Translations under genes and position numbers: made by a program
Shown here: in pieces, positions 8,977 through 18,429 of the stretch
Numbering within the stretch: the stretch's first letter is position 1
Layout of the letters: the number at the start of each line of letters is the position of its first letter
Assembly (NCBI RefSeq): GCF_014837045.1
Contig: NZ_JACSPR010000013.1
Span: 1-64,000 of the forward strand
Reading direction: 5' to 3'
Source: Corynebacterium gallinarum
Lineage (GTDB): Bacteria; Actinomycetota; Actinomycetes; Mycobacteriales; Mycobacteriaceae
Length of the DNA stretch: 64,000 nt
Notes under the pieces: model-generated
The model's input: only the letters and a program-made list of their open reading frames with translations
Database searches by the model: none
Told to the model about the DNA's origin: nothing

Positions 8977-10653
8977 ATGTCCACCTCGCGCACCACCAGC
9001 AACCAGCGGCACACCAAACACGTGTTTGTCACCGGGGGAGTCGTCTCCTCCCTGGGCAAGGGCCTGACCGCGGCCAGTCTCGGGCAGCTGCTCATCGCCC
9101 GCGGGCTCAACGTCACCATGCAGAAGCTGGATCCGTATCTCAATGTGGATCCCGGCACCATGAACCCCTTCGAACACGGAGAAGTGTTCGTCACCGAGGA
9201 CGGCGCGGAAACCGACCTGGATCTGGGTCACTATGAACGCTTCCTCAACCGCAACCTCACCGCCAATGCCAATGTGACCACGGGCAAGGTTTACTCCACG
9301 GTCATCGCCCGGGAACGCCGGGGCGAGTACCTGGGGCGCACCGTGCAGGTCATCCCGCACATCACTGATGAGATTAAGGCGCGCATCCTCGCGATGGGCG
9401 AACCCGATCAGCACGGGGTGATTCCCGATGTGGTGATATCCGAGGTCGGTGGCACCGTGGGTGACATCGAATCCCAGCCGTTTCTCGAGGCCGCCCGCCA
9501 GGTCCGCCAGGAGATCGGACGGGAGAACTGCTTCTTCATCCACTGCTCGCTGGTGCCGTACCTGGCCACCTCGGGTGAGTTGAAGACAAAACCCACCCAG
9601 CACTCGGTTGCCGAGCTGCGTTCCATCGGCATCCTTCCCGATGCGCTCGTGCTGCGCTGTGACCGCGAGGTGCCGGAGGCCCTCAAGACCAAGATCGCCC
9701 TGATGTGTGATGTGGACACCGACGGCGTGGTGTCCTGCCCGGATTCCGAATCCATCTACACCATCCCCGAGACGCTCTACAACGAACACCTGGACACCTT
9801 CCTCATCCGTCGCCTCGACCTGCCGTTTAGGGATGTGGACTGGACCGGGTGGCGCGATCTGCTGGACCGCGTCCACCACCCGGAGGGGGAGATCACCGTC
9901 GGCATCGTCGGCAAGTACGTCGACCTGCCGGATGCCTACCTGTCGGTGGTGGAGGCCATCCGGGCGGCGGGGTATGCCCACCGCACCCGCACCAGGATCA
10001 CGTGGATCACCTCGGATGACTGCACCACAACCAAGGGCGCGGCCACGGCACTGGGCGGGCTGGATGCCATCGTCATCCCCGGCGGGTTCGGCGCCCGCGG
10101 CATCGAGGGCAAGATCGCGGCGGTGACCTACGCACGTGAACACCGCATCCCGCTGCTGGGCCTGTGCCTGGGGCTACAGTGCGTGGTCATCGAGGCTGCC
10201 CGCCAGGCCGGGCTGGAGCAGGCCACCTCCACCGAGTTTGATCCCGGCGCGGCTCAGCCGGTCATCTCCACGATGGCTGAACAGCAGGCGGCGGTGTCCG
10301 GGCAGGCGGATCTGGGTGGCACCATGCGTCTGGGGGCCTACCCGGCGACCCTGGAGCAGGGGTCACTGGTCGCGGAGCTCTACGGCACCACGGACGTCTC
10401 CGAGCGCCACCGTCACCGCTATGAGGTCAACAATGCCTACCGCGCGCAGATCGGGGAGCGCTCCCCGTTGATCTTCTCCGGAACCTCACCGGACGGGCAC
10501 CTGGTGGAGTTCGTCGAATATGACCGCGCGGTCCACCCGTTCCTGGTGGCCACCCAGGCGCACCCCGAGTACAAATCCCGGCCGACCCAGGCGCACCCGC
10601 TGTTCTCCGGACTGGTGGCCGCCGCCATCGCCGCCACCATCAACGCCGCCTGA
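8977..10653 (+). CDS. pyrG: CTP synthase
   Basis: A 558-residue enzyme converting UTP to CTP with ATP and glutamine. The N-terminal synthetase domain begins [20 protein letters not shown], including the P-loop-like [10 protein letters not shown]. The C-terminal class I glutamine amidotransferase domain has the nucleophile motif GLCLGLQC and the HPE catalytic pair in [11 protein letters not shown]. The ATG at 8977 has GGAAGG 10 bases upstream and gives the usual family N-terminus; an in-frame GTG at 8890 would add 29 atypical residues. Confidence 0.96.
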   Translation: MSTSRTTSNQRHTKHVFVTGGVVSSLGKGLTAASLGQLLIARGLNVTMQKLDPYLNVDPGTMNPFEHGEVFVTEDGAETDLDLGHYERFLNRNLTANANVTTGKVYSTVIARERRGEYLGRTVQVIPHITDEIKARILAMGEPDQHGVIPDVVISEVGGTVGDIESQPFLEAARQVRQEIGRENCFFIHCSLVPYLATSGELKTKPTQHSVAELRSIGILPDALVLRCDREVPEALKTKIALMCDVDTDGVVSCPDSESIYTIPETLYNEHLDTFLIRRLDLPFRDVDWTGWRDLLDRVHHPEGEITVGIVGKYVDLPDAYLSVVEAIRAAGYAHRTRTRITWITSDDCTTTKGAATALGGLDAIVIPGGFGARGIEGKIAAVTYAREHRIPLLGLCLGLQCVVIEAARQAGLEQATSTEFDPGAAQPVISTMAEQQAAVSGQADLGGTMRLGAYPATLEQGSLVAELYGTTDVSERHRHRYEVNNAYRAQIGERSPLIFSGTSPDGHLVEFVEYDRAVHPFLVATQAHPEYKSRPTQAHPLFSGLVAAAIAATINAA

Positions 10654-10677
10654 CCCCCTCGTGTCCACCCCTGCCTC

Positions 10678-10683
10678 TACAAT
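10678..10683 (+). promoter_or_regulatory. -10 element (TACAAT) for a leaderless NUDIX mRNA
   Basis: TACAAT lies 9 bases before the ATG at 10693, and no Shine-Dalgarno sequence lies between. This spacing places the transcription start at or next to the start codon. Confidence 0.6.
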
Positions 10684-10692
10684 GTGGGAACT

Positions 10693-11352
10693 ATGACTAC
10701 CGCAGGTACCCACGAGTTCACCGTCACCGATTCCGAGTTGCTCATCGAGTCCCCGATCCTGGCGGTCCGCAAGGACACGCTCATCATGCCGGGGGGCACC
10801 TCCTCCACCCGGGAGATCGTCGAGCATTTCGGCGCGGTGGCGGTCGTCGCCTTCGACGGTGAGAGGATTGCCCTGGTGCGTCAGTACCGCCACTGCGTGC
10901 AGGAGCGCCTGTGGGAACTGCCCGCGGGTCTGCTCGACATCGCCGATGAGGACGCACTCGTCGGTGCCCAACGTGAACTGCTCGAGGAGGCCGGCCTGGA
11001 GGCGGGGCAGTGGTCGGTGCTCACCGACCTGATCACCTCACCCGGGTTCTGTGATGAGGCGGTGCGCGTCTACCTCGCCCGTGACCTGACGCAGAGCGAG
11101 CGCCCGGAGGCCCAGGGCAATGAGGAGGCGGACATGACCATGGAATGGTTCCCGCTGACCCAGGCACGGGACATGATCTTTAACGGCGAGATCGCCAACT
11201 CGATCGCCATCGCCGGGATCCTGGCCGCCGATGCCGTCATCGCCGGACGCGTTGAGGCGCGGGGGACTAACGCACCGTTCCGGTACCGGCCGACGGCGCT
11301 GGCGGAGCGTCGCAAAGCAGACGGGATCGTGCCGGACATGAAGAAGCTGTGA
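10693..11352 (+). CDS. NUDIX hydrolase, probable ADP-ribose pyrophosphatase
   Basis: A 219-residue NUDIX hydrolase. The NUDIX box is visible around residues 88-110: [20 protein letters not shown] then EAGL, with the metal-binding REXXEE core as RELLEE. The sequence [21 protein letters not shown] before it is typical of ADP-ribose pyrophosphatases, and the neighbourhood (pyrG upstream, xerD downstream) matches Rv1700. It would cleave ADP-ribose to AMP and ribose 5-phosphate. I chose the ATG at 10693 rather than GTG 10684 because of the -10 element. The stop overlaps the xerD start. Confidence 0.88.
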   Translation: MTTAGTHEFTVTDSELLIESPILAVRKDTLIMPGGTSSTREIVEHFGAVAVVAFDGERIALVRQYRHCVQERLWELPAGLLDIADEDALVGAQRELLEEAGLEAGQWSVLTDLITSPGFCDEAVRVYLARDLTQSERPEAQGNEEADMTMEWFPLTQARDMIFNGEIANSIAIAGILAADAVIAGRVEARGTNAPFRYRPTALAERRKADGIVPDMKKL

Positions 11353-12263
11353 GGGTCCGGGACCTCGCGCGCACCTGGTTGACGCATCTGGCGGTGGAAC
11401 GCGGTCTGTCCAGCAACACGCTGAGCAGTTACCGCCGTGACATCGAGCGTTACTGCGACTGGCTGGAGGCCGCGCGCATCGGGGATATCTCCGAGATCGC
11501 CACCGCCACCGTCGAGGCGTATGTGATGGACCTGCGCCGTGGTGTCGATGGCCGCGCCCCGCTGTCGGCCTCCTCCGCCGGGCGCGCGCTCATCGTCGTG
11601 CGCGGACTGCACAAATTCGCCCTCGCCGAGGGGCTGGTGCGTGTCGACGTCGCCGCCGACGTCTCCCCACCGTCGACCGGCCGCCACCTGCCGGACACCC
11701 TCAGCGTCCACGAGGTGGAAACGCTTATCGACGCCATCCCCACCTCCGACATCGCCACGCCCGTCGACATCCGTGACCGCGCACTGCTCGAGGTCCTCTA
11801 CGGCACCGGCGCGCGCATCTCGGAGGCGGTCGGCCTCATGGTCGATGATGTCACCCACACCCCGGAGGTCCTGCGGATCACGGGTAAGGGCTCGAAACAA
11901 CGGATGGTGCCTTACGGGTCCATGGCGCGCGCCGCGGTGGATGACTACCTCGTGCGGGCACGACCTGCCCTGAGCAAGGGCAGAACCCCCGCGCTGTTTC
12001 TCAACCAACGCGGTGGACCGCTGTCGCGGCAGTCCGCCTGGGCAGCGCTGAAGAAGGCCGCCGGGCGCGCCGGGATAGCCAAGGACATCTCGCCACACAC
12101 CCTGCGGCATTCCTTCGCCACCCATCTGCTGGAGGGCGGTGCCGATGTGCGGGTGGTGCAGGAGCTGCTGGGGCATTCCTCGGTGACCACCACACAGATC
12201 TACACCCATGTCACCGCGGAGAACCTCCGTCAGGTGTGGAGGTCGGCGCACCCCAGGGCCTGA
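11349..12263 (+). CDS. xerD: Site-specific tyrosine recombinase XerD
   Basis: A 304-residue recombinase that resolves chromosome dimers at dif with XerC. The N-terminal SAM-like DNA-binding domain (1-100) begins [19 protein letters not shown]. The catalytic residues are visible: Arg in [12 protein letters not shown], Lys in [14 protein letters not shown], His-x-x-Arg in [15 protein letters not shown], His in [11 protein letters not shown] and the nucleophile Tyr in IYTHV. The GTG start overlaps the NUDIX stop, so the two genes are coupled. Confidence 0.95.
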   Translation: MRVRDLARTWLTHLAVERGLSSNTLSSYRRDIERYCDWLEAARIGDISEIATATVEAYVMDLRRGVDGRAPLSASSAGRALIVVRGLHKFALAEGLVRVDVAADVSPPSTGRHLPDTLSVHEVETLIDAIPTSDIATPVDIRDRALLEVLYGTGARISEAVGLMVDDVTHTPEVLRITGKGSKQRMVPYGSMARAAVDDYLVRARPALSKGRTPALFLNQRGGPLSRQSAWAALKKAAGRAGIAKDISPHTLRHSFATHLLEGGADVRVVQELLGHSSVTTTQIYTHVTAENLRQVWRSAHPRA

Positions 12264-12579
12264 GGTGTCGGTCAAGGGTGGGGTGCTGACTGCAGTGGCG
12301 CCACAAACAAGGAAACCGACAGCGCTCCCGGGTGGAGGGCTCGGACGGGCAGCCACTAGACATGAAGGGTCAAGTCTTAACTCTTGACATCTCCCCGATG
12401 TGTGACGGCTTCGGCGTGTGGGGTGCGGGGATCACGAAAGGGGCGATATCGTGCATGTAAGGTGGTCACCATGGTTAATGACAGGGTGGTGATTCGCCAC
12501 CTGTCAGCACTGGAGAGGCCGGATATGATGCGGCGTGGGCCAGAGGTAGGGCACAGTAGTCAAGGAAGAAGGTTTGACT
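12264..12579 (+). other. Intergenic region between xerD and parA
   Basis: These 316 bases hold no gene I can support. TATGAT at 12524-12529 with CTGTCA at 12501-12506 (17-base spacing) is a weak parA promoter candidate. AAGGAAGAAGG at 12562-12572 is the parA ribosome site. A frame open from 12384 lacks a good ribosome site and family-like composition. Confidence 0.4.
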
Positions 12580-13455
12580 GTGAGTGATTCGGGGATGAAT
12601 GGTGCTTCTGAGGGTGCAGTGGGCCTGACCGGTCGGCCCATACGTGAACTGCCCGAGCCCGCCCCCCTGGACAGGCACGGCCCGGCGACGATCATCGCCA
12701 TGGCCAATCAGAAGGGTGGGGTGGGCAAGACCACCTCCACCATCAACCTGGGCGCCTGCCTCGCCGAGGCCGGCCGCAAGGTGCTGCTGGTCGACCTCGA
12801 CCCCCAGGGTGCGCTCACCGCCGGCATTGGCGTGCACTATGAGGACGTGGATCTGACCATCTACGACGTGATGATAGACAACAACATCACCGTCCACCAG
12901 GCCATCCACCACACCGGTGTGCCGGGCCTGGATGTCATCCCCGCGAACATTGATCTCTCCGCCGCCGAGATCCAGCTGGTCAACGAGGTCGGTCGCGAAC
13001 AGGTGCTCGCCCGTGCGCTGCGTCCGGTGATGAAGGACTATGACTTCATCATCCTCGACTGCCAGCCCTCCCTCGGACTGCTCACCGTCAATGCGCTCGC
13101 CTGCGCCCACGGCGTGCTCATCCCCATGGAATGCGAATACTTCTCCCTGCGTGGTCTGGCCCTGCTCAACGACACCGTGGAGAAGGTCGCCGACCGGCTC
13201 AACTTCGACCTGGAGATCCTCGGGATCCTGGTCACCATGTTCGACCGGCGCACCTCACATGCCCGCGAGGTGATGTCGCGCGTAGTGGAGGTCTTCGATG
13301 ACAAGGTCTTCGACACCGTGATCACCCGCACCGTCCGCTTCCCGGAAACCTCCGTGGCCGGCGAGCCGATCATCACCTGGGCACCGTCCTCCCAGGGCGC
13401 TCAGCAGTACCGCAACCTGGCCAAGGAAGTCATTGCCCGCACCGCCAACCGATAA
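12580..13455 (+). CDS. ParA-family chromosome partitioning ATPase
   Basis: A 291-residue deviant Walker ATPase. The motif KGGVGKTTSTINLG is near residue 43, followed by VLLVDLDPQGALTAG and the switch motif DFIILDCQPSLGLLTVNAL. It belongs to the second actinobacterial ParA group linked to scpA and scpB (Rv1708) rather than the parAB operon at the origin. The GTG at 12580 is favoured by the purine-rich AAGGAAGAAGG 8 bases upstream. The 3' end overlaps scpA by 23 bases. Likely role: chromosome organisation together with the SMC-ScpAB complex. Confidence 0.92.
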   Translation: MSDSGMNGASEGAVGLTGRPIRELPEPAPLDRHGPATIIAMANQKGGVGKTTSTINLGACLAEAGRKVLLVDLDPQGALTAGIGVHYEDVDLTIYDVMIDNNITVHQAIHHTGVPGLDVIPANIDLSAAEIQLVNEVGREQVLARALRPVMKDYDFIILDCQPSLGLLTVNALACAHGVLIPMECEYFSLRGLALLNDTVEKVADRLNFDLEILGILVTMFDRRTSHAREVMSRVVEVFDDKVFDTVITRTVRFPETSVAGEPIITWAPSSQGAQQYRNLAKEVIARTANR

Positions 13456-14257
13456 CACTGAGGACGGTGGGGAAGGCAGTGGTTTCCGCGTCCGACTGTC
13501 CAACTTCGAGGGACCCTTCGATCTGCTGCTGCAGCTGATCACCAGGAAGAAACTCGATGTCACCGAGGTAGCACTGTCCGAGGTGACCGATGAGTTCATC
13601 GCCTACACCCGCACACTCGACCACGGCAGGGACCTGGATGAGGTCACCGAGTTCCTGGTGGTGGCCGCGACCCTGTTGGATCTCAAGACCGCGCGACTGC
13701 TGCCCCGGGGCCAGGTCACCGATGACGAGGACCTCGACCTGCTGGAGGTCCGCGACCTGCTGTTCGCGCGCCTGCTGCAGTACCGCGCCTACAAACAGGT
13801 CGCGGAGTTGTTCGCCCGGTGGCAGCGCGAGGCACGGAGGCGGTACCCACGGGCGGTGGCCCTGGAACCGCAGTTCGCCGACCTGCTGCCACCGGTCACC
13901 CTCGGTCACACCGCGGAGAGTTTCGGGGACCTGGCCGCGGTGGTGTTCAGGCCCCGGCCACCGAAGACGGTGTCCACCGACCACATCCACCAGGTGGCGG
14001 TCTCCGTCCCGGAGCAGGCGGGCCGGATCCTGGACACCCTCAGGCTCGCCGGTGTGGACCAGTTCCTGTCCTTCCACCGACTCACCCGTGACTGCACCGA
14101 CTCCATGGAGGTCATCGGCCGGTTCCTCGCCCTGCTCGAGCTGTACAAGGCCCGCGCCGTGGAGACCGAACAGGCCGAACCGCTCGGTGACCTGCGCGTG
14201 GCCTGGACCGGTGTGGAGGTTGACCCCGCGGTGGTGGCCGCCCGCAACTGGGAATAA
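13433..14257 (+). CDS. scpA: Segregation and condensation protein ScpA
   Basis: A 274-residue kleisin subunit of the SMC complex. The family hallmark FEGPFDLLLQLI lies near residue 25, followed by KLDVTEVALSEVTDEF and the helical block DEVTEFLVVAATLLDLKTA. The start is a TTG at 13433 inside parA with AAGGAAG a few bases upstream; there is no nearby ATG, and the next residues run into the conserved N-terminus. A TTG start and a 23-base overlap indicate tight coupling to parA. scpB follows 1.8 kb later after a GNAT gene and a sulfurtransferase gene. Confidence 0.9.
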   Translation: MPAPPTDNTEDGGEGSGFRVRLSNFEGPFDLLLQLITRKKLDVTEVALSEVTDEFIAYTRTLDHGRDLDEVTEFLVVAATLLDLKTARLLPRGQVTDDEDLDLLEVRDLLFARLLQYRAYKQVAELFARWQREARRRYPRAVALEPQFADLLPPVTLGHTAESFGDLAAVVFRPRPPKTVSTDHIHQVAVSVPEQAGRILDTLRLAGVDQFLSFHRLTRDCTDSMEVIGRFLALLELYKARAVETEQAEPLGDLRVAWTGVEVDPAVVAARNWE

Positions 14258-14309
14258 CCCCGCGCGCGGCCCGGTCGGGGGCCACATGCGGGGTTGATGA
14301 TGGTGGGGG

Positions 14310-14873
14310 CTAGGGGCGGTGGATGAGGAAGTTGAGGGTGTCCTCGTCCAGGTCCCGGTCGGCGTAGATACGCACATCGGGCTCCTCGGGGGCGTGCTCC
14401 GTGCCGACACGCCTGCCCTCCCACACCGGCTTCAGTCCGAGCTTCTCCAGAATGCGGAAGGATGCCGGGTGGTTGGTGGTCACGCGGGCGGTGAGGGGGA
14501 GTGTCGGGTCAATGCGCTTGATCGCAGTCAGTGCGGCGGTGGAGATCTCCGAGGCGTACCCGTTGCCCCAGAGATCAGGGCGCAGGCGGTATTTGAGGTC
14601 CCACACCTTCCCGTCGACAAGCTCGACCCCGCCGACCCCGACGAACTCGGAGGGGCGCTCGCGCAGGTAGACGCCCCACGGTCCGATGTCCTTCTGCTGC
14701 CAGCTGCTGTAGGTGCGCTTGATCAGCTCCCGGGTCTCCTTGGGATCGGTGTGGCGGGCCTGGGGACGGTGGCCCCACACCCGGTTGTCCGAGTAGATCT
14801 GGTGGGTTTCATCCTCAAGCTCCACGGTGAGGGGAACGAGGATCAGTCGGTCTGTGCGTGTGATGGTAGCCAT
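14310..14873 (-). CDS. GNAT-family N-acetyltransferase (RimJ/RimL type)
   Basis: A 187-residue acetyltransferase. TRTDRLILVPLT is the typical start of the RimJ/RimL subgroup, and RPDLWGNGYASEISTAALTA is the acetyl-CoA binding region with its Gly-x-Gly turn. LPLTARVTTNHPASFRILEKLGLK is the conserved NxxSxxxxEKLGF motif in an N-H-P-A-S variant. The substrate cannot be told. The ATG at 14873 is chosen because TACCAT sits 6 bases ahead, fitting a leaderless start; an ATG six codons upstream (14891) is possible. It lies convergent to scpA. Confidence 0.83.
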   Translation of the reverse strand: MATITRTDRLILVPLTVELEDETHQIYSDNRVWGHRPQARHTDPKETRELIKRTYSSWQQKDIGPWGVYLRERPSEFVGVGGVELVDGKVWDLKYRLRPDLWGNGYASEISTAALTAIKRIDPTLPLTARVTTNHPASFRILEKLGLKPVWEGRRVGTEHAPEEPDVRIYADRDLDEDTLNFLIHRP

Positions 14874-14904
14874 GGAGGAATGGTAGACCATGAAACCACC
14901 CCAA

Positions 14905-14920
14905 TGTGAAGCAAGTCACG
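14905..14920. promoter_or_regulatory. Candidate GlxR (CRP-type) binding site
   Basis: TGTGA at 14905-14909 and TCACG at 14916-14920, separated by six bases, match 9 of the 10 defined arm positions of the GlxR/CRP palindrome (TGTGA-N6-TCACA). The spacer lacks the preferred central TA. The site would overlap the -35 region of the reverse GNAT promoter, so GlxR would be expected to repress it. Confidence 0.35.
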
Positions 14921-15181
14921 AAATATATGAATCTGTGACCTGCATTGCCGGTGAAATCCCAGGTCGCTGGGTACTGTGCACCGCGGAAGGTGTCACTCGG
15001 GTACAGGGCGCGGGTGTGCCTGTCATCTCCCTGATCACCCCCACCGGCGGTGTCCGGGCCTCCAATAGCCAAGGTTGCAAACCCGAACTTGGCCGGATGG
15101 TCGCCGGGTAGTGGCGCCATGGACACCCGTCCACCCCCGGGAACCACACTCCCCGGTCCACATTCTCCCGGGTTCAACCGG

Positions 15182-15187
15182 TATGAT
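15182..15187 (+). promoter_or_regulatory. -10 element (TATGAT) for the sulfurtransferase gene
   Basis: TATGAT lies 8 bases before the ATG at 15196, so the mRNA is probably leaderless. A -35 is not clear. Confidence 0.6.
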
Positions 15188-15195
15188 CACTGGTT

Positions 15196-16053
15196 ATGAC
15201 TTCTGTTCAGGAATCCTCGAGTGAAACCGCCTACCCGGCCTTTCCCGCCGGTCCTGTCGTCTCCGTAGACTGGCTGGCCACACACCTCAGTGATGACAAC
15301 CTGGTGGTGCTGTGCGCATCGATGGGGGACCCGGAGTTCTCCCGCGCCGCCGGCATCCCGGGTGCCTTCCTCGCCGATCTCGATGCGGACTTCTCCGATC
15401 AGAGCTCCCCGCTGCCCCACACCGTGCCCGCAGATGTGCAGAAGCTGCTCGAAGGGTACGGCATCAGCGATGACACCACCGTGGTGGTCTATGACCGACA
15501 CGGCCTGATGGTCGCCCCGCGCGTGTGGTGGCTGCTGCGCATCGCGGGCCTGGACAACATCGGGGTGCTCAACGGCGGTCTGCTGGCCTGGACTGCGGCG
15601 GGACACCCCACCGGGCCACTGTCCACCCCGACCGGTGGTGGACGCATCACCGCAACGCCCAACCATGATCTCCTCGTCGGCATCGAGGGTGTGGAGAAGG
15701 CCCTGGCGCGGTCCAACAGGGTGGTCGTTGATGCCCGCAGCGCCAAGCGTTTCGCCGGTGTGGACCCCGAACCGCGTAAGGGACTGCAGCGCGGCCACAT
15801 CCCGGGCAGCGTGAGCCTGCCGTTCACCGAGGTCGCCGATGAACAGGGTTTCCTGCGTCCCGTTGAGGAGCTGCAGGAGGTGTTCCGGGAGGTGACCGAG
15901 GGGGCCTCCTCACTGGTGTTCAGCTGCGGTTCGGGTGTCACCGCATGCGTGGATGCCTTCGCCGCGGTGGTTGCCGGGTGTGAGGATGTGGTGGTCTACG
16001 ACGGTTCCTGGAGCCAGTGGGGCGATCCGGAGAACCAGCAGCCGATCGCCTGA
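15196..16053 (+). CDS. sseA: Thiosulfate/3-mercaptopyruvate sulfurtransferase (two rhodanese domains)
   Basis: A 285-residue protein with an inactive N-terminal rhodanese domain (VSVDWLATHLSDDNLVVLC through VWWLLRIAGLDNIGVLNGG) and an active C-terminal domain. The catalytic loop is CGSGVTAC, which resembles 3-mercaptopyruvate sulfurtransferases (CGSGVTA) more than thiosulfate-specific rhodaneses. It would transfer sulfur to cyanide or thiols. scpB starts 16 bases downstream and may be read through. Confidence 0.88.
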   Translation: MTSVQESSSETAYPAFPAGPVVSVDWLATHLSDDNLVVLCASMGDPEFSRAAGIPGAFLADLDADFSDQSSPLPHTVPADVQKLLEGYGISDDTTVVVYDRHGLMVAPRVWWLLRIAGLDNIGVLNGGLLAWTAAGHPTGPLSTPTGGGRITATPNHDLLVGIEGVEKALARSNRVVVDARSAKRFAGVDPEPRKGLQRGHIPGSVSLPFTEVADEQGFLRPVEELQEVFREVTEGASSLVFSCGSGVTACVDAFAAVVAGCEDVVVYDGSWSQWGDPENQQPIA

Positions 16054-16068
16054 TCGGCCATCTCGACC

Positions 16069-16632
16069 ATGACACACACCCCCGAGTTGCCCCTCATCTC
16101 CCAGGCACGCTCACGCATCGAATCAATCCTGCTGGTGGTGGACACCCCCGTCCCCGCGGCCACCCTGGCTGCGGTGGTCGGCATGGACACCGCCGGTGTG
16201 GAGGCGATCCTCACCGAGATCGCCGGGGAGTTCACCCGGCGGGGCAGCGGGTTTGATCTCCGGGAGGCCGACGGCGGGTGGCGCCTGTACACCCGCCCCG
16301 ACAACGCCCCGGTCGTTGAGGCGCTACTTCTCGACGGCGCCCAGTCCCGCCTCTCCCGCGCCGCGCTGGAGACCCTGGCCGTGGTGGCCTACCGCCAGCC
16401 GGTGACCCGTTCGCAGATCTCGGCGGTGCGCGGTGTCAATGTCGACGGTGTCATGCGCACCCTGCAGATGCGCGGCCTGGTTGCGGAGGTGGATACCGAG
16501 CCCTCCACCGGCGCGCACCGGTATGTCACCACGGACCTGTTCCTGGAGCTCCTGGGCATCGACTCCCTTGACCGCCTGCCGGAACTGGCGCCACTGCTGC
16601 CAGACGTCGAGAGCATCGACGAGGCATTCTAG
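16069..16632 (+). CDS. scpB: Segregation and condensation protein ScpB
   Basis: A 187-residue protein with two winged-helix domains that binds ScpA in the SMC condensin complex. Conserved blocks are SRIESILLVVDTPVPAATLA at the N-terminus, SRAALETLAVVAYRQPVTRS in the middle and ISAVRGVNVDGVMRTLQMRG following it. The length fits the family. It is 16 bases from the sulfurtransferase gene. Confidence 0.93.
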   Translation: MTHTPELPLISQARSRIESILLVVDTPVPAATLAAVVGMDTAGVEAILTEIAGEFTRRGSGFDLREADGGWRLYTRPDNAPVVEALLLDGAQSRLSRAALETLAVVAYRQPVTRSQISAVRGVNVDGVMRTLQMRGLVAEVDTEPSTGAHRYVTTDLFLELLGIDSLDRLPELAPLLPDVESIDEAF

Positions 16633-16732
16633 GCACGCGTCGTACCAGGGTAAGTGGCGTTCACCCCTGTTGATCCGGTAGGATGCCAGGGATTCAACTT
16701 CATACGCTTTACCTAGATTAAGGACACGTAAC

Positions 16733-17722
16733 GTGACCCCACCCGCTCGCCGTGATGGCACACCGGACAAGAAGCAGCAGAGCAACCGCTCTACTGGCGG
16801 CTTCAGGTCCAAGTCCCGTGGTTACAAGCCCGGCTCTGTCAAACCGACCACCCGCCAGAACCAGCAGGCGCAGAAAAAGGATGAGATCCTCCTCTCCAAC
16901 GCGAAACCTGCCAGAAAACAACACGTACAGAAAAACACCCAGAACGCAGGCGACGACTGGTCGCAGGGTTTCCTCAACCGCAATTCCGGTGAGGGCGTCC
17001 GTCTGCAGAAGGTGCTCGCACAGGCCGGTGTGGCTTCGCGTCGACACGCGGAGATCCTCATCGATAACGGCCGCGTCGAGGTCAACGGTGCGATCGTGAC
17101 CACCCAGGGCACCCGCGTCAACCCCGACAGCGATGTCATCCGCGTCGATGGTGTGCGCATCAACATCAACGAGGATCTTGAGTACTTCGTGCTCAACAAG
17201 CCCCGTGGCATGCACTCGACCATGAGCGATGACCTCGGTCGTCCGTGTGTGGGCGACCTGGTCAGCGAGAAGACCGCCTCCGGTCAGCGCCTGTTCCACG
17301 TCGGCCGACTCGATGCCGACACCGAGGGCCTGCTCCTGCTCACCAATGACGGTGAGCTGGCCAACCGCCTCATGCACCCCAAGTACGAGGTCCGCAAGAC
17401 CTACCTGGCCACCGTGCGCGGCGAGGCCGGCCCCACCCTGGTCACCACCCTGCGCAAGGGCATCGAGCTGGAGGACGGCCCGGCCAAGGCCGACTTCGTC
17501 CAGGTCATCGACACCTTCCAGGGCAAGTCCCTGATCCGTCTGGAGATCCACGAGGGCCGCAAGCACATCGTGCGCCGCATGCTCGATGAGGCCGGTTTCC
17601 CCGTCGAGCGTCTGGTGCGCACCAAGCTGCACACCGTCCAGCTCGGCGAGCAGAAGCCGGGTTCCCTGCGCGCCCTCAACTCCTCCGAGCTGGCCAGCCT
17701 GTACAAGGTGGTCGAGCTGTGA
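16733..17722 (+). CDS. rluB: 23S rRNA pseudouridine synthase (RluB/RsuA family)
   Basis: A 329-residue pseudouridine synthase. Residues 1-80 are a basic, Gln/Lys/Arg-rich, probably disordered extension, longer than in E. coli RluB. An S4 domain follows (VRLQKVLAQAGVASRRHAE), then the catalytic domain with the active Asp in VGRLDADTEGLLLLTNDG. IHEGRKHIVRRMLDEAGFPV is the conserved C-terminal motif of the RsuA/RluB group. The GTG start is preceded by AAGGA. The last bases overlap cmk. Confidence 0.92.
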   Translation: MTPPARRDGTPDKKQQSNRSTGGFRSKSRGYKPGSVKPTTRQNQQAQKKDEILLSNAKPARKQHVQKNTQNAGDDWSQGFLNRNSGEGVRLQKVLAQAGVASRRHAEILIDNGRVEVNGAIVTTQGTRVNPDSDVIRVDGVRININEDLEYFVLNKPRGMHSTMSDDLGRPCVGDLVSEKTASGQRLFHVGRLDADTEGLLLLTNDGELANRLMHPKYEVRKTYLATVRGEAGPTLVTTLRKGIELEDGPAKADFVQVIDTFQGKSLIRLEIHEGRKHIVRRMLDEAGFPVERLVRTKLHTVQLGEQKPGSLRALNSSELASLYKVVEL

Positions 17723-18429
17723 CAGAGATTTCCAACATGCCTGACGGCGGTCTGATCATCGCCATCGACGGCCCCTCCGGCACGGGTAAATCCACCACCT
17801 CGCGTGCGCTGGCCACCCGACTCAACGCCAAGTACCTGGACACCGGTGCGATGTACCGCGTGGCCACCCTGCATGTGCTCAACCAGGGCATCGACCCGGA
17901 CGACACCGAGGCCGTCATCACCGCCACCGCGACGCTGCCACTGGCTATCTCCGATGATCCGTCCTCCACCGAGGTGCTGCTCGCCGGGGTGGATGTGCAG
18001 ACCGAGATCCGTGGTCCCGAGGTCACCTCACACGTGTCCGCGGTCTCCGCGATCCCCGAGGTGCGCGACAATCTGGTGAACCTGCAGCGCGCCCTGGCCG
18101 ACCGTGCCCACCGCTGCGTGGTCGAGGGCCGTGACATCGGAACCGTCGTGCTTGTCGACGCCCCCGTCAAGGCCTACCTGACCGCCTCCCCGGAGGTACG
18201 CGCGCAGCGCCGTTACAACCAGGACACGGCAGCCGGCCGTGCCGCCGACTTCGACGAGGTGCTCGCGGCCGTCGTCAAGCGCGATGAGCTGGACTCCACC
18301 CGGGCAGCATCACCGCTGAAGCCGGCGGAGGACGCCCACATCATCGACACCTCCGCAATGACCATGGATGAGGTTTTGACCCATCTGATCCAGTTGACTG
18401 AAGCCTCCGCTGAAAGGAGCAACCAGTGA
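17719..18429 (+). CDS. cmk: Cytidylate kinase
   Basis: A 236-residue (d)CMP kinase. The P-loop [18 protein letters not shown] is near residue 17 and [13 protein letters not shown] is the CMP-binding region. [20 protein letters not shown] is the family signature. The GTG start overlaps the rluB stop, and its own stop overlaps der (GTGA), so rluB, cmk and der form one coupled unit. Confidence 0.95.
   Translation: MTEISNMPDGGLIIAIDGPSGTGKSTTSRALATRLNAKYLDTGAMYRVATLHVLNQGIDPDDTEAVITATATLPLAISDDPSSTEVLLAGVDVQTEIRGPEVTSHVSAVSAIPEVRDNLVNLQRALADRAHRCVVEGRDIGTVVLVDAPVKAYLTASPEVRAQRRYNQDTAAGRAADFDEVLAAVVKRDELDSTRAASPLKPAEDAHIIDTSAMTMDEVLTHLIQLTEASAERSNQ

Larger units (their letters stand above)
14874..15195. 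other. Divergent promoter region between the GNAT gene and the sulfurtransferase gene
   Basis: About 320 bases carrying both promoters. TATGAT (15182-15187) serves the forward gene and a TACCAT just outside the reverse ATG serves the other. A GlxR-like site is listed separately. A forward frame at 14890-15111 is open but has no ribosome site or recognisable content. Confidence 0.5.

Noticed and set aside
8770..10143. Reverse frame of 457 codons opposite pyrG
   Set aside because: Antisense shadow of CTP synthase, with no recognisable product.
12384..12587. Forward frame of 67 codons between xerD and parA
   Set aside because: No ribosome site, odd composition, and it overlaps the parA ribosome site.
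14890..15111. Forward frame of 73 codons between the GNAT gene and the sulfurtransferase gene
   Set aside because: No ribosome site or family-like content; the stretch is better explained as a divergent promoter region.
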